From Pigmentiphaga sp. NML080357 (lineage in GTDB: Bacteria > Pseudomonadota > Gammaproteobacteria > Burkholderiales > Burkholderiaceae_B), in assembly GCF_002188465.1 (NCBI RefSeq), contig NZ_NINW01000018.1, positions 1-58,174 of the forward strand: 58,174 bases of DNA, written 5' to 3'. A program made the translations under genes and the position numbers. Below, one piece after another: positions 36,364 to 48,069 of this stretch (position 1 is its first letter; the number at the start of each line of letters is the position of its first letter). The notes below the pieces were generated by a model that searched no databases, had not been told where the DNA came from, and saw nothing but the letters and a program-made list of their open reading frames with translations.

Positions 36364-38016
36364 TCACATCTCGTTGTAGACGGGCCCTTCGCCTCCTTGC
36401 GGCGTGACCCACACGATGTTCTGCGTGGGATCCTTGATGTCGCAGGTCTTGCAGTGCACGCAGTTCTGCGCATTGATCTGCAGGCGGTCGGCGCCGTCGT
36501 CGTCCTTGACGAACTCGTATACGCCGGCGGGGCAGTAGCGGCTCTCCGGGCCGGCGTAGCGGGCCAGGTTGACGTCGACGGGGACCGTGGGATCCTTGAG
36601 GGTCAAGTGGACGGGCTCGTTTTCCTCATGATTGGTGTTCGAGATGAACACCGAACCCAGCCGGTCGAAGGTGAGCTTGCCGTCCGGCTTGGGGTACTCG
36701 ATGCGGGGGCACTCCGAAGCCGGTTTCAGGTAGACGTGGTCGGGCTTGTCGCGATGGATGGTCCACGGGAAGTTTCCGCGCAGCAGCCATTGCTCGATGC
36801 CGGTCATCAGGGTGCCCACGGTGCGCCCCTTCTTGAACCACTGCTTGAAGTTGCGCGACTTGTTCAGTTCCTCGTGCAGCCAGGACGATTCGAAAGCCCG
36901 GGGGTAGCTTGCGAGTTCATCGTGGCTGCGGCCCGCCTCGAGCGCCTCGAACGCCGCCTCGGCCGCCAGCATGCCGCTCTTGATGGCGGCATGGCTGCCC
37001 TTGATGCGCGAGGCGTTCAGGAAACCGGCCTCGCAGCCCACCAGCGCGCCGCCCGGGAACACCAGCCTGGGCAGCGACAGCAGCCCGCCCGCGGTGATCG
37101 AGCGCGCGCCGTAGGCGATGCGCTTGCCGCCTTCCAGGAAGCCGCGGATGGACGGGTGGGTCTTGAACCGCTGGAACTCCTCGAATGGCGACAGCCACGG
37201 GTTGCTGTAGTCCAGTCCCACGATCAGCCCGATGGCGACCTTGTTGTCTTCCAGGTGGTAGAGAAAGGAGCCGCCATAGGTATCGGCATCCAGCGGCCAC
37301 CCCGCGGTGTGGATGACGAGGCCGGGCTGGTGCTTGGCGGGATCGATCTCCCACAGTTCCTTGATGCCGATGCCGTAGCTTTGCGGATCCTTGCCGGCGT
37401 TCAGCTTGAGTTTCTCGTTCAGCTGGCGTCCCAGGTGACCGCGCGAGCCTTCGGCGAAGATGGTGTAGCGCGCATGCAGCTCCATGCCCGGCTGGTATTG
37501 CTCGGTGGGCTGGCCGTCGCGGCCCACGCCCATGTCGCCGGTGGCCACGCCCTTGACCGAGCCGTCCTCGTTATAGAGGATCTCGGCCGCGGCAAAGCCG
37601 GGGAACAGGTCCACGCCCAGGGCCTCGGCCTGCTCGCCCAGCCAGCGGGTGACCTTGCCCAGGCTGACCACGTAGTTGCCTTCGTTGTGGAAACAGGGCG
37701 GCAGCAGCCAGGCTGGCGTGGCGCGGGCGCCGGTCTCGGACAGGAACAGGAAGCGGTCCTCGGTGACCGGCGTGTTCAGCGGCGCGCCTTTCTCCTTCCA
37801 GTCGGGGATCAGCTCGGTCAGCGCGCGCGGGTCCATGACCGCCCCCGAAAGGATGTGGGCGCCGATCTCGCTGCCTTTCTCCAGTATGCAGACTCCGATT
37901 TCGCGGCCTTTCTCGGCAGCAAGCTGCTTGAGGCGGATCGCGGTGGCCAGGCCGGCGGGGCCTCCCCCGACGATCACCACGTCATATTCCATCGACTCGC
38001 GTTCGTTGCCTTGCAT
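36364..38016 (-). CDS. Electron transfer flavoprotein-ubiquinone oxidoreductase
   Basis: The 550-residue membrane-associated enzyme passes electrons from ETF (beta-oxidation, amino-acid dehydrogenases) to ubiquinone. FAD-binding GGGPAG is at about 17-22. The C-terminal ferredoxin domain holds SRYCPAGVYEF and NCVHCKTCDIKDP, giving the four Cys of the 4Fe-4S cluster. ATG 38016 has GGAGGAA nine bases upstream; ATG at residue 9 (MEYDVV) is a shorter option. It stands divergent to the CoA-transferase genes, in keeping with fatty-acid or ketone-body use. Confidence 0.96.
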   Translation of the reverse strand: MQGNERESMEYDVVIVGGGPAGLATAIRLKQLAAEKGREIGVCILEKGSEIGAHILSGAVMDPRALTELIPDWKEKGAPLNTPVTEDRFLFLSETGARATPAWLLPPCFHNEGNYVVSLGKVTRWLGEQAEALGVDLFPGFAAAEILYNEDGSVKGVATGDMGVGRDGQPTEQYQPGMELHARYTIFAEGSRGHLGRQLNEKLKLNAGKDPQSYGIGIKELWEIDPAKHQPGLVIHTAGWPLDADTYGGSFLYHLEDNKVAIGLIVGLDYSNPWLSPFEEFQRFKTHPSIRGFLEGGKRIAYGARSITAGGLLSLPRLVFPGGALVGCEAGFLNASRIKGSHAAIKSGMLAAEAAFEALEAGRSHDELASYPRAFESSWLHEELNKSRNFKQWFKKGRTVGTLMTGIEQWLLRGNFPWTIHRDKPDHVYLKPASECPRIEYPKPDGKLTFDRLGSVFISNTNHEENEPVHLTLKDPTVPVDVNLARYAGPESRYCPAGVYEFVKDDDGADRLQINAQNCVHCKTCDIKDPTQNIVWVTPQGGEGPVYNEM

Positions 38017-38154
38017 GTACAGGGTTCCTCCGGGGTGGGGTGGGGGTTCGGAACCGGCGGTTTCGCCGCTACGCTAAGATAGTTCGAAGTATCATCCCGG
38101 ATTGTATTTCAAGCGGTCACGGCCGTCGGCCAACACGTTTAGCGAGGAAGACAA

Positions 38155-38847
38155 ATGAACAAGGTCTATGCCAGCGCCCGGGAAGCGCTAGCGGACATCG
38201 TACGGGACGGGCAGACCCTGGCGGTCGGCGGTTTCGGCCTGTGCGGCATTCCGGAAGCCCTGATTGCCGCGCTGCGCGACACCGGGGTCAAGAACCTGAC
38301 CTGCATCAGCAACAACGCGGGCATCGACGGCGCAGGCCTCGGGCAGTTGCTCGAAACGCGGCAGATCCGCAAGATGATTTCCTCCTACGTGGGCGAGAAC
38401 AAGGAGTTCGAGCGCCAGTACCTGGCCGGCGAACTGGAAGTGGAATTCACCCCCCAGGGCACGCTGGCCGAGAAGCTGCGCGCCGGCGGCGCCGGCATTC
38501 CGGCCTTCTTCACGCCTACCGGCGTCGGCACCCAGGTGGCCGAAGGCAAGGAGATCCGGGAGTTCGACGGCAAGAAATACGTGATGGAACGCGCGCTGGT
38601 GCCCGACGTGGCGCTGGTCAAGGCCATGGTGGCCGACAAGAGCGGCAACCTGATCTTCAACAAGACCGCCCGCAACTTCAACCCCAACGCCGCGATGGCT
38701 GGCAAGATCACGGTGGCCGAGGTCGAGCGCATCGTCGAAAACGGCGAGCTGGATCCCGACCAGATCCACTTGCCGGGCATCTTCGTACACCGCCTCGTGT
38801 TGAACGCCAATCCCGAAAAGCGCATCGAGCAGCGAACGACGAGATAA
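38155..38847 (+). CDS. 3-oxoacid CoA-transferase subunit A
   Basis: The 230-residue subunit A of a succinyl-CoA:3-ketoacid CoA-transferase (SCOT/Sco type) has the family I pattern [13 protein letters not shown] (about 25-37), CoA-binding FTPTGVGT (about 120-127) and [13 protein letters not shown]. It activates acetoacetate (or another 3-oxo acid) with CoA from succinyl-CoA. A TAAGAT -10 candidate is at 38075-38080 in the divergent gap with ETF-QO. It is separated from subunit B by 142 bp, holding a repeat module, wider than usual for this pair. Confidence 0.93.
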   Translation: MNKVYASAREALADIVRDGQTLAVGGFGLCGIPEALIAALRDTGVKNLTCISNNAGIDGAGLGQLLETRQIRKMISSYVGENKEFERQYLAGELEVEFTPQGTLAEKLRAGGAGIPAFFTPTGVGTQVAEGKEIREFDGKKYVMERALVPDVALVKAMVADKSGNLIFNKTARNFNPNAAMAGKITVAEVERIVENGELDPDQIHLPGIFVHRLVLNANPEKRIEQRTTR

Positions 38848-38898
38848 CCCCCTGCGCGCTTGCGTGCGCCCGCATGGTGGGCTCCCGGCGCGCTGCTT

Positions 38899-38929
38899 GC
38901 GGACCGGCGGAGCCGGATCCGCGGCGCCC
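38899..38929. repeat. 31-bp GC module, copy 1 (between CoA-transferase A and B genes)
   Basis: This module starts GCGGACCGG and ends GATCCGCGGCGCCC. It is identical to 40432-40462 and 57499-57529 except at two adjacent positions (GG here, AA and GA there). It contains the short hairpin CCGGC-GGA-GCCGG. Here no 108-bp unit follows it, so it is a solitary module. Confidence 0.75.
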
Positions 38930-38989
38930 GGGTCGGGGCCGTTAGTGGGGGGCGGGGTGTAACGGTTATGGATATTGAGGAGAGATGAG

Positions 38990-39652
38990 ATGGCATGGAC
39001 TCGCGATGAAATGGCGGCGCGGGCGGCGCGTGAGTTGCAGGATGGGTTTTACGTCAACCTGGGGATCGGGTTGCCGACGCTGGTGGCCAATCATGTGCCG
39101 GCGGGGCTGGAGGTCTGGCTGCAATCCGAGAACGGGTTGCTGGGCATCGGGCCGTTTCCCACCGAGGACGAGGTCGATCCGGACCTGATCAACGCCGGCA
39201 AGCAGACGGTGACGACGCTGCCGGGTTCGTCCATTTTCTCGTCGGCGGATTCTTTCGGCATGATCCGCGGCGGCAAGATCAATCTCGCCATCCTCGGCGC
39301 GATGCAGGTGTCCGAGAAGGGGGACCTGGCCAACTGGATGATCCCGGGCAAGATGATCAAGGGCATGGGCGGCGCGATGGACCTGGTGGCCGGCGTGGGG
39401 CGCGTGGTGATCCTGATGGAGCACGTCGCCCGCAAGAAGGACGGCACCGTGGACCTGAAGATCCTGCCCGAATGCACCCTGCCGCTGACCGGCGTGGGCG
39501 TGGTGGACCGCATCATCACCGACCTGGCGGTGATCGACGTCACCCCGCAAGGACTCAAGCTGGCCGAACTCGCCCCCGGCGTGTCGGTGCAGGAAGTGGT
39601 CGACAAGACCGGCGTCAAGCTGGACACCTCCGCCGTTGCCGCTGCGGTGTAA
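38990..39652 (+). CDS. 3-oxoacid CoA-transferase subunit B
   Basis: The 220-residue subunit B holds the catalytic Glu about 47 in [12 protein letters not shown], which forms the gamma-glutamyl-CoA thioester in family I CoA-transferases. [13 protein letters not shown] and the [23 protein letters not shown] segment are standard. ATG 38990 is preceded by GAGGAGAG, a strong ribosome-binding site; TTG 38975 is rejected. It works as a heterodimer or heterotetramer with the product of 38155. Confidence 0.94.
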   Translation: MAWTRDEMAARAARELQDGFYVNLGIGLPTLVANHVPAGLEVWLQSENGLLGIGPFPTEDEVDPDLINAGKQTVTTLPGSSIFSSADSFGMIRGGKINLAILGAMQVSEKGDLANWMIPGKMIKGMGGAMDLVAGVGRVVILMEHVARKKDGTVDLKILPECTLPLTGVGVVDRIITDLAVIDVTPQGLKLAELAPGVSVQEVVDKTGVKLDTSAVAAAV

Positions 39653-40310
39653 GCGGGGAAGGGCGGTCCTGCGGACCGCCCTGGCTGGCGTGCTGGCGAT
39701 ATTCGCCGGATCCGCGCATGGCGAGGCCGGCGGCCCCTACATACCGGCAGCCCTGGCCATTCCGGCCGTTGCGTCCCGGGCCGAAGCGTTCGTCCCCGAC
39801 GGTTTTTCGCTCGAGCGCGAAGTCGAGGGGGACCTGGGCGGCGACGGGCCCGGCGTGGCGCAGGTCTACCGGAACGCCCAGGGGCGGCGGGCGCTGCTGC
39901 TGGGCACGCGCGGCGCCCAGGGGTTCGAGGCCACGGGCTGGGGCTTCGTCCTGCCCTGCGCGGCCTGCGGCGTGGACCTGCCCGCCGACCGCAACCTCGA
40001 CCTGGCGATACGCCAGCAGCGCGTCGTGATCATCGACCGCAGCCTTTCCAAGGCCGAGTCCATTTCCACTTCGGCCGAGCTGACCCTCTCTTACGATCGC
40101 GCAGCCCGCCGCTGGTGGCTGCAATCGCTGCGCCAGCTCACCGTGTTCGAGCGCACCGGCCGCGCCGAGGAGTCGCGCGTCGACTACGACTCCCGAACCA
40201 CCCGCGACGCCGTCGGCCGCTACGACGGCCAGGTCTTCTTCGCCGAAAGCGTCCAGCCCGGCCAGCTCGAGGGCGACCGCCCCGCGCTGGATACGCTCGT
40301 GCTGTACTGA
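39636..40310 (+). CDS. Putative secreted protein, unknown function
   Basis: The frame encodes up to 224 residues with a signal peptide ([17 protein letters not shown]) and a mature part holding an FG-GAP-like stretch ([19 protein letters not shown]). The end, [13 protein letters not shown], is well formed. The frame has no ATG near its start: options are TTG 39636 (overlapping the subunit B stop, no ribosome-binding site) or CTG 39669, which has GGGGAAGGG upstream and would begin right at the signal peptide. Two Cys (PCAACGVD) could form a disulfide. It is probably real, but the start is unresolved and the function unknown. Confidence 0.6.
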   Translation: MPLRCKRGRAVLRTALAGVLAIFAGSAHGEAGGPYIPAALAIPAVASRAEAFVPDGFSLEREVEGDLGGDGPGVAQVYRNAQGRRALLLGTRGAQGFEATGWGFVLPCAACGVDLPADRNLDLAIRQQRVVIIDRSLSKAESISTSAELTLSYDRAARRWWLQSLRQLTVFERTGRAEESRVDYDSRTTRDAVGRYDGQVFFAESVQPGQLEGDRPALDTLVLY

Positions 40311-40431
40311 TGAGGGGGGGCTAAGACCCCCCTACGCGCTTACGCGCGCCCCTCAGGGGGCGGCGCTGGCGGACCGGAAGGTAAGCCCACCCCGCGCGGC
40401 TCACGCCGCACCCCTCCGAGGGGCAGCGCTG

Positions 40432-40462
40432 GCGGACCGGCAAAGCCGGATCCGCGGCGCCC
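40432..40462. repeat. 31-bp GC module, copy 2
   Basis: This copy differs from copies 1 and 3 only at the two central bases (AA). It directly abuts the solitary 108-bp-type unit at 40461-40569, the same arrangement as copy 3 and the tandem array. Confidence 0.8.
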
Positions 40463-40569
40463 TTGATCTGGTACGAGTTTCTTGGGTCGCAGCACCGTTG
40501 CTACCGCTGGCAGCCAGCTAAGCATAGGCGCCACATTCCAAGAAAGCGGCACTAGACCCAGGATGCGGT
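40461..40569. repeat. Diverged single copy of the 108-bp palindromic unit
   Basis: This 109-bp copy shares exact blocks ACCGTTGCTACCGCTGGC, CCAAGAAAGCGG and ACTAGACCCAGGATGCGGT with the tandem units at 57528-58174, with substitutions elsewhere. The outer arms are only partly complementary here. It ends directly upstream of the inverted module copy and about 125 bp before the pyrG promoter. Confidence 0.8.
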
Positions 40570-40628
40570 GGATCCGGCTCCGCCGGTCCACCCGCATCGC
40601 CCCCTGGGGGGCGCGCGGCAGCGCGTAG

Positions 40629-42404
<1,776 letters not shown>

Positions 42405-42419
42405 AGCCCGGAGGTCACC

Positions 42420-43307
42420 ATGAGCCAAGATCCACACGTCTCGACCCGCAGCTATCCGATCTGCGGCTTCGAGATCGGCCTTGCCAAGCCGTTCTTCCTG
42501 ATCGCCGGGCCGTGCGTGATCGAGTCGCTGCAACTGGCGCTCGATACCGCCGGCACGCTCAAGGAACTGACCGGCAAGCTGGGCATTCCGTTCGTCTACA
42601 AGAGTTCCTTCGACAAGGCCAACCGCAGCTCGAGCAAGTCCTTCCGCGGCATGGGGATGGATTTCGGGCTGAAGGTGCTGTCGGAGGTGAAGGCGCAGAT
42701 CGGCGTGCCGGTGCTGACCGACGTGCACGAAACCGAACAGGCGCAGCCGGTGGCCGACGTGGTCGACATGCTGCAGACGCCGGCCTTCCTGTGCCGCCAG
42801 ACCGATTTCATCCGCGCCTGCGCCGCCACGCTCAAACCCGTCAATATCAAGAAGGGCCAGTTCCTGGCGCCGCACGACATGGTCAACGTGGTGGCCAAGG
42901 CACGCGAGGCCGCGATCGAGGCGGGCGGCGACGGCGGCAACATCCTCGTGTGCGAGCGCGGTGCATCGTTTGGCTACAACAATCTCGTGTCGGACATGCG
43001 TTCGCTCGCTATCATGCGCGAAACGGATTGTCCCGTGGTCTTCGACGCCACCCACTCGGTGCAATTGCCAGGCGGACAGGGCGCGACCTCGGGCGGGCAG
43101 CGCGAATTCGTGCCGGTGCTGGCGCGCGCGGCCGTGGCCGTCGGCGTGTCGGGGCTGTTCATGGAAACGCATCCGGATCCGGCCCATGCCAAATCGGACG
43201 GGCCCAACGCCGTGCCGCTGGGGCGCATGGGCGACCTGCTGGCTTCGCTGATAGAACTCGACCGCGTGACCAAACGTCACGGGTTCCTCGAAAACGATTT
43301 CCAATAA
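42420..43307 (+). CDS. kdsA: 3-deoxy-8-phosphooctulonate synthase
   Basis: The 295-residue TIM-barrel enzyme condenses phosphoenolpyruvate with arabinose 5-phosphate to give KDO-8-phosphate, a step in lipopolysaccharide core synthesis. Visible motifs are [12 protein letters not shown] (about 25-36), [12 protein letters not shown] (about 60-71), [17 protein letters not shown] and [12 protein letters not shown]. It lies 15 bp after pyrG and 20 bp before eno, which makes its PEP substrate. Confidence 0.98.
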   Translation: MSQDPHVSTRSYPICGFEIGLAKPFFLIAGPCVIESLQLALDTAGTLKELTGKLGIPFVYKSSFDKANRSSSKSFRGMGMDFGLKVLSEVKAQIGVPVLTDVHETEQAQPVADVVDMLQTPAFLCRQTDFIRACAATLKPVNIKKGQFLAPHDMVNVVAKAREAAIEAGGDGGNILVCERGASFGYNNLVSDMRSLAIMRETDCPVVFDATHSVQLPGGQGATSGGQREFVPVLARAAVAVGVSGLFMETHPDPAHAKSDGPNAVPLGRMGDLLASLIELDRVTKRHGFLENDFQ

Positions 43308-43315
43308 CTTCTTGA

Positions 43316-44611
<1,296 letters not shown>

Positions 44612-44618
44612 TGCAACC

Positions 44619-44651
44619 GGCGCCGCGGCCGCCTTCGGGCGGCGTGGCGCC
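44619..44651 (+). terminator. GC hairpin between eno and ftsB
   Basis: GGCGCC (44619-44624) pairs with GGCGCC (44646-44651), and inside GCCGCC pairs with GGCGGC around TTCGG. No T-run follows. It may partly end the eno transcript or simply separate mRNA stability of eno from ftsB. Confidence 0.35.
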
Positions 44652-44672
44652 GCCAGCTAGGAGACGGGCTGC

Positions 44673-45020
44673 ATGCGTCTGCTCACTCTGATAATCGCCT
44701 TGCTGCTGGTGCTGATCCAGTATCCGTTATGGCTGGGCAAGGGCGGGTGGCTACGCACCTGGGAACTCGAGCGCCACCTCGAGGCCCAGCGCCAGACCAA
44801 CGACGAACTGCGTACGCGCAACGTGGCGCTCGATGCCGAGGTGCGCGACCTCAAGAGCGGCACCGCGGCCATCGAAGAGCGGGCCCGCTACGAACTCGGC
44901 ATGCTGAAGCAGGGCGAGGCGTTCGTGCAGATCGTTGATAATCCTCCCGCCGGCACCGCCCCGGTCAACGCCGCCGGCCAGGCCGCTCCGCGCGCGCCTT
45001 CCACGCCGGCCGACCGCTAG
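44673..45020 (+). CDS. ftsB: Cell division protein FtsB
   Basis: The 115-residue bitopic protein has one N-terminal membrane helix (about 3-21, [20 protein letters not shown]) and a periplasmic coiled coil (about 32-72). The conserved [19 protein letters not shown] segment binds FtsQ/FtsL. A Pro/Ala-rich tail (about 87-115) is longer than in E. coli. The position after eno is the widely conserved one for this divisome gene. Confidence 0.93.
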   Translation: MRLLTLIIALLLVLIQYPLWLGKGGWLRTWELERHLEAQRQTNDELRTRNVALDAEVRDLKSGTAAIEERARYELGMLKQGEAFVQIVDNPPAGTAPVNAAGQAAPRAPSTPADR

Positions 45021-45040
45021 ATTCCCTGTCCCGGTGGCCT

Positions 45041-45934
45041 TCAGGCCTCGAAGTAGCCTGGCCCATCCATATCGGCTATCAATCCAGCCCGTCTTGGCTC
45101 CCAACCCAGCATTGCCCGCGTTCGTTCGCTCGAGGCCGCCGCATCCATGCCGGTGAACATGGCGAACCAGCCGAAATGCCCGGCGGCTTCTTCCGGCGCC
45201 AGGGCCACGACCGGCAGGTGAAGGCGGCGGCCGATCACCTCCGCGATATTTTTGAACGACACGCCTTCCTCGCCGGCCGCATGGTACCGCTCGCCGGCGG
45301 CGCCGCGCTCCAGCGCCAGCCGGTAGAGCCGGGCGGCATCGAGCCGATGGACGGCGGACCAGCGGTTGCGTCCTTCGCCCACATAGGCGGCCACGCCTTT
45401 CTGGCGGGCCAGGCCGATGAGATGGGGGACGAATCCGTGATCGCCCTCGCCATGGACCGAGGGCGGCAGGCGGACCACCGATGCGTACACGCCGCATTCC
45501 GCCACGGCGGCGGCAGCGGCTTCCGAGGCGCGCGGAAACCTCGGAGAAGGAGGCGGCGGCATGTCGTCTTCGATCGCCAAGCGCCCTTGTGCCAGATGGG
45601 CCATTCCCGAAGTCACGATCAAAGGACGGCGCGATCCCGCGAGTGCGGCGCCCAGTGCTTCGATCGCATGCCGGTCCAGTTCGCAGTTGTCGGCAAATCT
45701 GGAAAAGTCGTGGTTGAACGCGGTATGGACCACGCCATCGGCGGCCGCGGCGCCGCTGCGTAGACTGTCGAGGTCTTCCAGCGAGCCGTGATGGACTTCG
45801 GCTCCGGCCGCGGCGAGTTGCGCCGCGCCGGCCTCCGAACGGGTCAGGCCGAGCACCTGGTGTCCCGCGGCTAGCAATTCCTGGACGACGGCCGAACCGA
45901 CGAAGCCGGTCGCTCCGGTAACAAAGACGCGCAT
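45041..45934 (-). CDS. Atypical extended SDR, NAD-dependent epimerase/dehydratase-like
   Basis: The 297-residue Rossmann protein has N-terminal GATGFVG (7-13). The YxxxK catalytic pair of typical extended SDRs is missing: the matching stretch reads [11 protein letters not shown] after TSGMAHL. The later [17 protein letters not shown] and [15 protein letters not shown] stretches are characteristic of a common group annotated as oxidoreductases of unknown substrate. It is divergent from an HTH regulator with paired operator-like sites between, so it is probably that regulator's target. Confidence 0.85.
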   Translation of the reverse strand: MRVFVTGATGFVGSAVVQELLAAGHQVLGLTRSEAGAAQLAAAGAEVHHGSLEDLDSLRSGAAAADGVVHTAFNHDFSRFADNCELDRHAIEALGAALAGSRRPLIVTSGMAHLAQGRLAIEDDMPPPPSPRFPRASEAAAAAVAECGVYASVVRLPPSVHGEGDHGFVPHLIGLARQKGVAAYVGEGRNRWSAVHRLDAARLYRLALERGAAGERYHAAGEEGVSFKNIAEVIGRRLHLPVVALAPEEAAGHFGWFAMFTGMDAAASSERTRAMLGWEPRRAGLIADMDGPGYFEA

Positions 45935-45979
45935 AGAGAGTCTCCTGGTCGAGAAGGGCCCCCACTATGGCGCTCTGTG

Positions 45980-46017
45980 CTTATCCAGGTAAAGTAGTGA
46001 TCTTATACAGGTATAAG
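45980..46017. promoter_or_regulatory. Two tandem operator-like sites in the SDR/HTH intergenic region
   Basis: A perfect inverted repeat CTTATAC-AG-GTATAAG lies at 46002-46017. A near copy, CTTATCCAGGTAAAG, lies at 45980-45994, 22 bp away, so both sites face the same side of the helix. They fill the 99-bp gap between two divergent genes. This is the arrangement of an autoregulator controlling itself and its neighbour, most likely the HTH protein encoded at 46034. Confidence 0.7.
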
Positions 46018-46033
46018 CACCAACAGGATTCGC

Positions 46034-46888
46034 ATGCCGGCTTCCCACGACAAGCTCCTCGGCGCCTTTCTCAAGGACCGACGCGCAAGGCTCGACCCGG
46101 CTGCCTTCGGGATCGCGCTCAATCGCCGGCGCACGCCCGGATTGCGCCGGGAAGAGGTCGCCCAGCGCGCCCACATCAGCACGACCTGGTATACCTGGCT
46201 CGAACAGGGGCGCGGCGGCGCACCCTCCGCCGAGGTGCTCGAGCGGATTGCCCGCGCCCTCATGCTGACCGACGCCGAGCGCGAACACCTCTTCCTGCTC
46301 GGACTGGGCCGCCCGCCCGAGGTCCGCTACCAGGAGGCGGACGGCGTCACGCCGCGGCTCCAGCGCGTGCTCGACGCGCTGGAACTCAGCCCAGCCCTGG
46401 TGAAGACCGCCACCTGGGACGTCGTCGCCTGGAACCGCGCCGCCGCCGTGGTGCTGACCGACTACGGAAGCCTCGCGCCCGAGCAGCGCAATATCCTTCG
46501 CCTCGTCTTCTGCGACCCGAAGGTGCGCGCCGCGCAGTTCGATTGGGAACAAGTGGCCCGGTTCGTGGTGGCCGCGTTCCGGGCCGATGCAGCGCGTGCC
46601 GGCGCCGCGGCGCGTGTAGAGGCGTTGGTGGACGAACTGTGCCGCCTGAGTCCTGAATTCGAGACCATGTGGCGCGACCATGATGTCCGCAGCTACGGCG
46701 AAGGCGTCAAGCGGCTTCGGCATCTCACCGCCGGGTCCATTGCGTTCGAATATTCCGCCTTCGCGGTGGATGGCCGTCCCGACCTGGGCATGGTGGTCTA
46801 CAACCCGGCGACGCCGGAGGATGCCGAGCGGATTAAGACACTGATCGACGCACAGGCTGCCACCTTGCCGATGCCGTCGTCGAGCTGA
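46034..46888 (+). CDS. XRE-type HTH regulator with MmyB-like ligand-binding domain
   Basis: The 284-residue regulator has an N-terminal helix-turn-helix (about 33-58, TPGLRREEVAQRAHISTTWYTWLEQGR) and a C-terminal PAS-like MmyB domain (about 100-270) with VAWNRAAA, NILRLVFCDP and FETMWRDHDV motifs. These proteins bind a hydrophobic ligand (fatty acids in one structural study) and often regulate a divergent SDR gene, as here. ATG 46034 lies 17 bp after the perfect operator-like repeat, so autorepression is likely. Confidence 0.9.
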   Translation: MPASHDKLLGAFLKDRRARLDPAAFGIALNRRRTPGLRREEVAQRAHISTTWYTWLEQGRGGAPSAEVLERIARALMLTDAEREHLFLLGLGRPPEVRYQEADGVTPRLQRVLDALELSPALVKTATWDVVAWNRAAAVVLTDYGSLAPEQRNILRLVFCDPKVRAAQFDWEQVARFVVAAFRADAARAGAAARVEALVDELCRLSPEFETMWRDHDVRSYGEGVKRLRHLTAGSIAFEYSAFAVDGRPDLGMVVYNPATPEDAERIKTLIDAQAATLPMPSSS

Positions 46889-46901
46889 TGATCGATTTGC
46901 G

Positions 46902-47612
46902 CTACGGCGCCAGAAGATCCCGGGTCTTGCCGTGTTCGCGCGCCGCCGATTGCATGGGCATCGCGATCTCGCGGCGAATCACCAGCAGGCCCGCGGCGCG
47001 CGCTTGGCGCACGTAGTCGTCCCGCTCCGAAGGGCTGGACAATTGGCGCAGCAGCGCGCGTATTCCGGGCAGGTAAGGGGCGTGCAGATAGGTCAGCCGC
47101 AGCACCAGCGTATTGGCTTCGAACAGCGTCTGGCCCGAGCGCGGCCCCATGCCGTTGCGGTAGCGGGAAAGATAGACGGTGTCGTGATGCAGGCGCTGGT
47201 AGTCGTAGTCAAGTTCGCGTGTGCCGGCCCGGCGGGCGTCGTCTGCCGAAAAATCGTCGAAGCTGGCCGGACGCGGGCTTAGCTGCTCGATGCGCGCCAT
47301 GCGGATTCCATGGGTAGTGGCCCATCTGGCCATTCTCGCGCGGACGGCCGAAGCGAGGGCGGCCGGATCCGCCGCGCCGCCGATGCCCAGGGCCGGCGCC
47401 AATCCCCGTTCGAAAGCCTGGGCCATGGCCGCCGGTTCAGCTCCGGACACGGTCCCCGCCCGCGCGGCTTCGAACAGCGCGTAGCCCGCGGCCTGGCGCA
47501 TCAGCAACCACCGGCCGGTCTCGAACGCACCGAAGCCGGCCAGCAGCAGGGGAAGGGCCACGACGACGAATTCGGCCATGGCGGCACCGCGGTGGAAGGA
47601 ACGGGCACGCAT
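46902..47612 (-). CDS. TadE-like pseudopilin-family protein
   Basis: The 236-residue protein starts with a short basic region (RARSFHRG), then AAMAEFVVVALPLLLAGFGAFETGRWLLMRQA. This is the TadE pattern, an N-terminal prepilin-like segment with Glu and a single membrane helix (about 13-32). The C-terminal periplasmic part is rich in Arg. TadE proteins normally sit in tad/flp pilus clusters, but no other tad gene is near, so it is an orphan. It may be a remnant or serve another pilus encoded elsewhere. Confidence 0.75.
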   Translation of the reverse strand: MRARSFHRGAAMAEFVVVALPLLLAGFGAFETGRWLLMRQAAGYALFEAARAGTVSGAEPAAMAQAFERGLAPALGIGGAADPAALASAVRARMARWATTHGIRMARIEQLSPRPASFDDFSADDARRAGTRELDYDYQRLHHDTVYLSRYRNGMGPRSGQTLFEANTLVLRLTYLHAPYLPGIRALLRQLSSPSERDDYVRQARAAGLLVIRREIAMPMQSAAREHGKTRDLLAP

Positions 47613-48069
47613 GCTTCAACGAAGTGAAAGACGCCCAGCATGGGGGCCGAATGAGGATATGTCGATTGTGGGAACTACGCCGGAATGCGCCGAGGCACTT
47701 GTGAAGGGCGGCTGTCGACGCCTCTGTGATGAATTTTTCATGACAACCGCCGACTTGTCGCGCGCGCGTTCGTCCTATTCGTAGGCTACTGCGGCTGCCG
47801 GCACCACATCGCACGCAAGTCTGCGCTTCGCGGTTACAGCGATTGTTTGCGCTCTGCATATCCCGTTGATCTGGCTTGTCATCCACGTGGCGGGAAGACG
47901 GGCTGAACAAGCCGTTGTACCGGAGGACCCGAGAGCTTGAACGCAAGTGCGGGGCGATCGGATCAACGCCGATGCGCGATGCCGAGCGGCAGTGCTACAT
48001 GGGAATCGGAGCTTGACCGGCATCTGCCGGCCATAGGCATCGACGCCACGACGGCGTCTTCCCCTCGGT
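47613..48069. other. 457-bp stretch without a convincing gene
   Basis: Between the TadE-like gene and hslO, short frames exist on both strands but none has a good ribosome-binding site plus plausible protein composition. Local AT content rises near 47725-47745. Two small inverted repeats lie near the hslO end (48017-48030 and 48042-48058). Leftover DNA from a lost gene is possible. Confidence 0.5.
48017..48058 (-). terminator. Hairpin pair downstream of hslO
   Basis: GACGCC/GGCGTC (48042-48047 and 48053-48058) and CCGGCA/TGCCGG (48017-48022 and 48025-48030) lie within 55 bp after the hslO stop on the minus strand. No T-run follows, so they may act in RNA 3'-end protection or Rho-assisted termination. 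Confidence 0.35.

Noticed and set aside
47437-47946. A 169-codon minus-strand frame across the gene-free stretch into the TadE-like gene
   Set aside because: It reads the TadE gene in a wrong frame, lacks a ribosome-binding site and has a Cys/Arg/Ser-rich composition without pattern.
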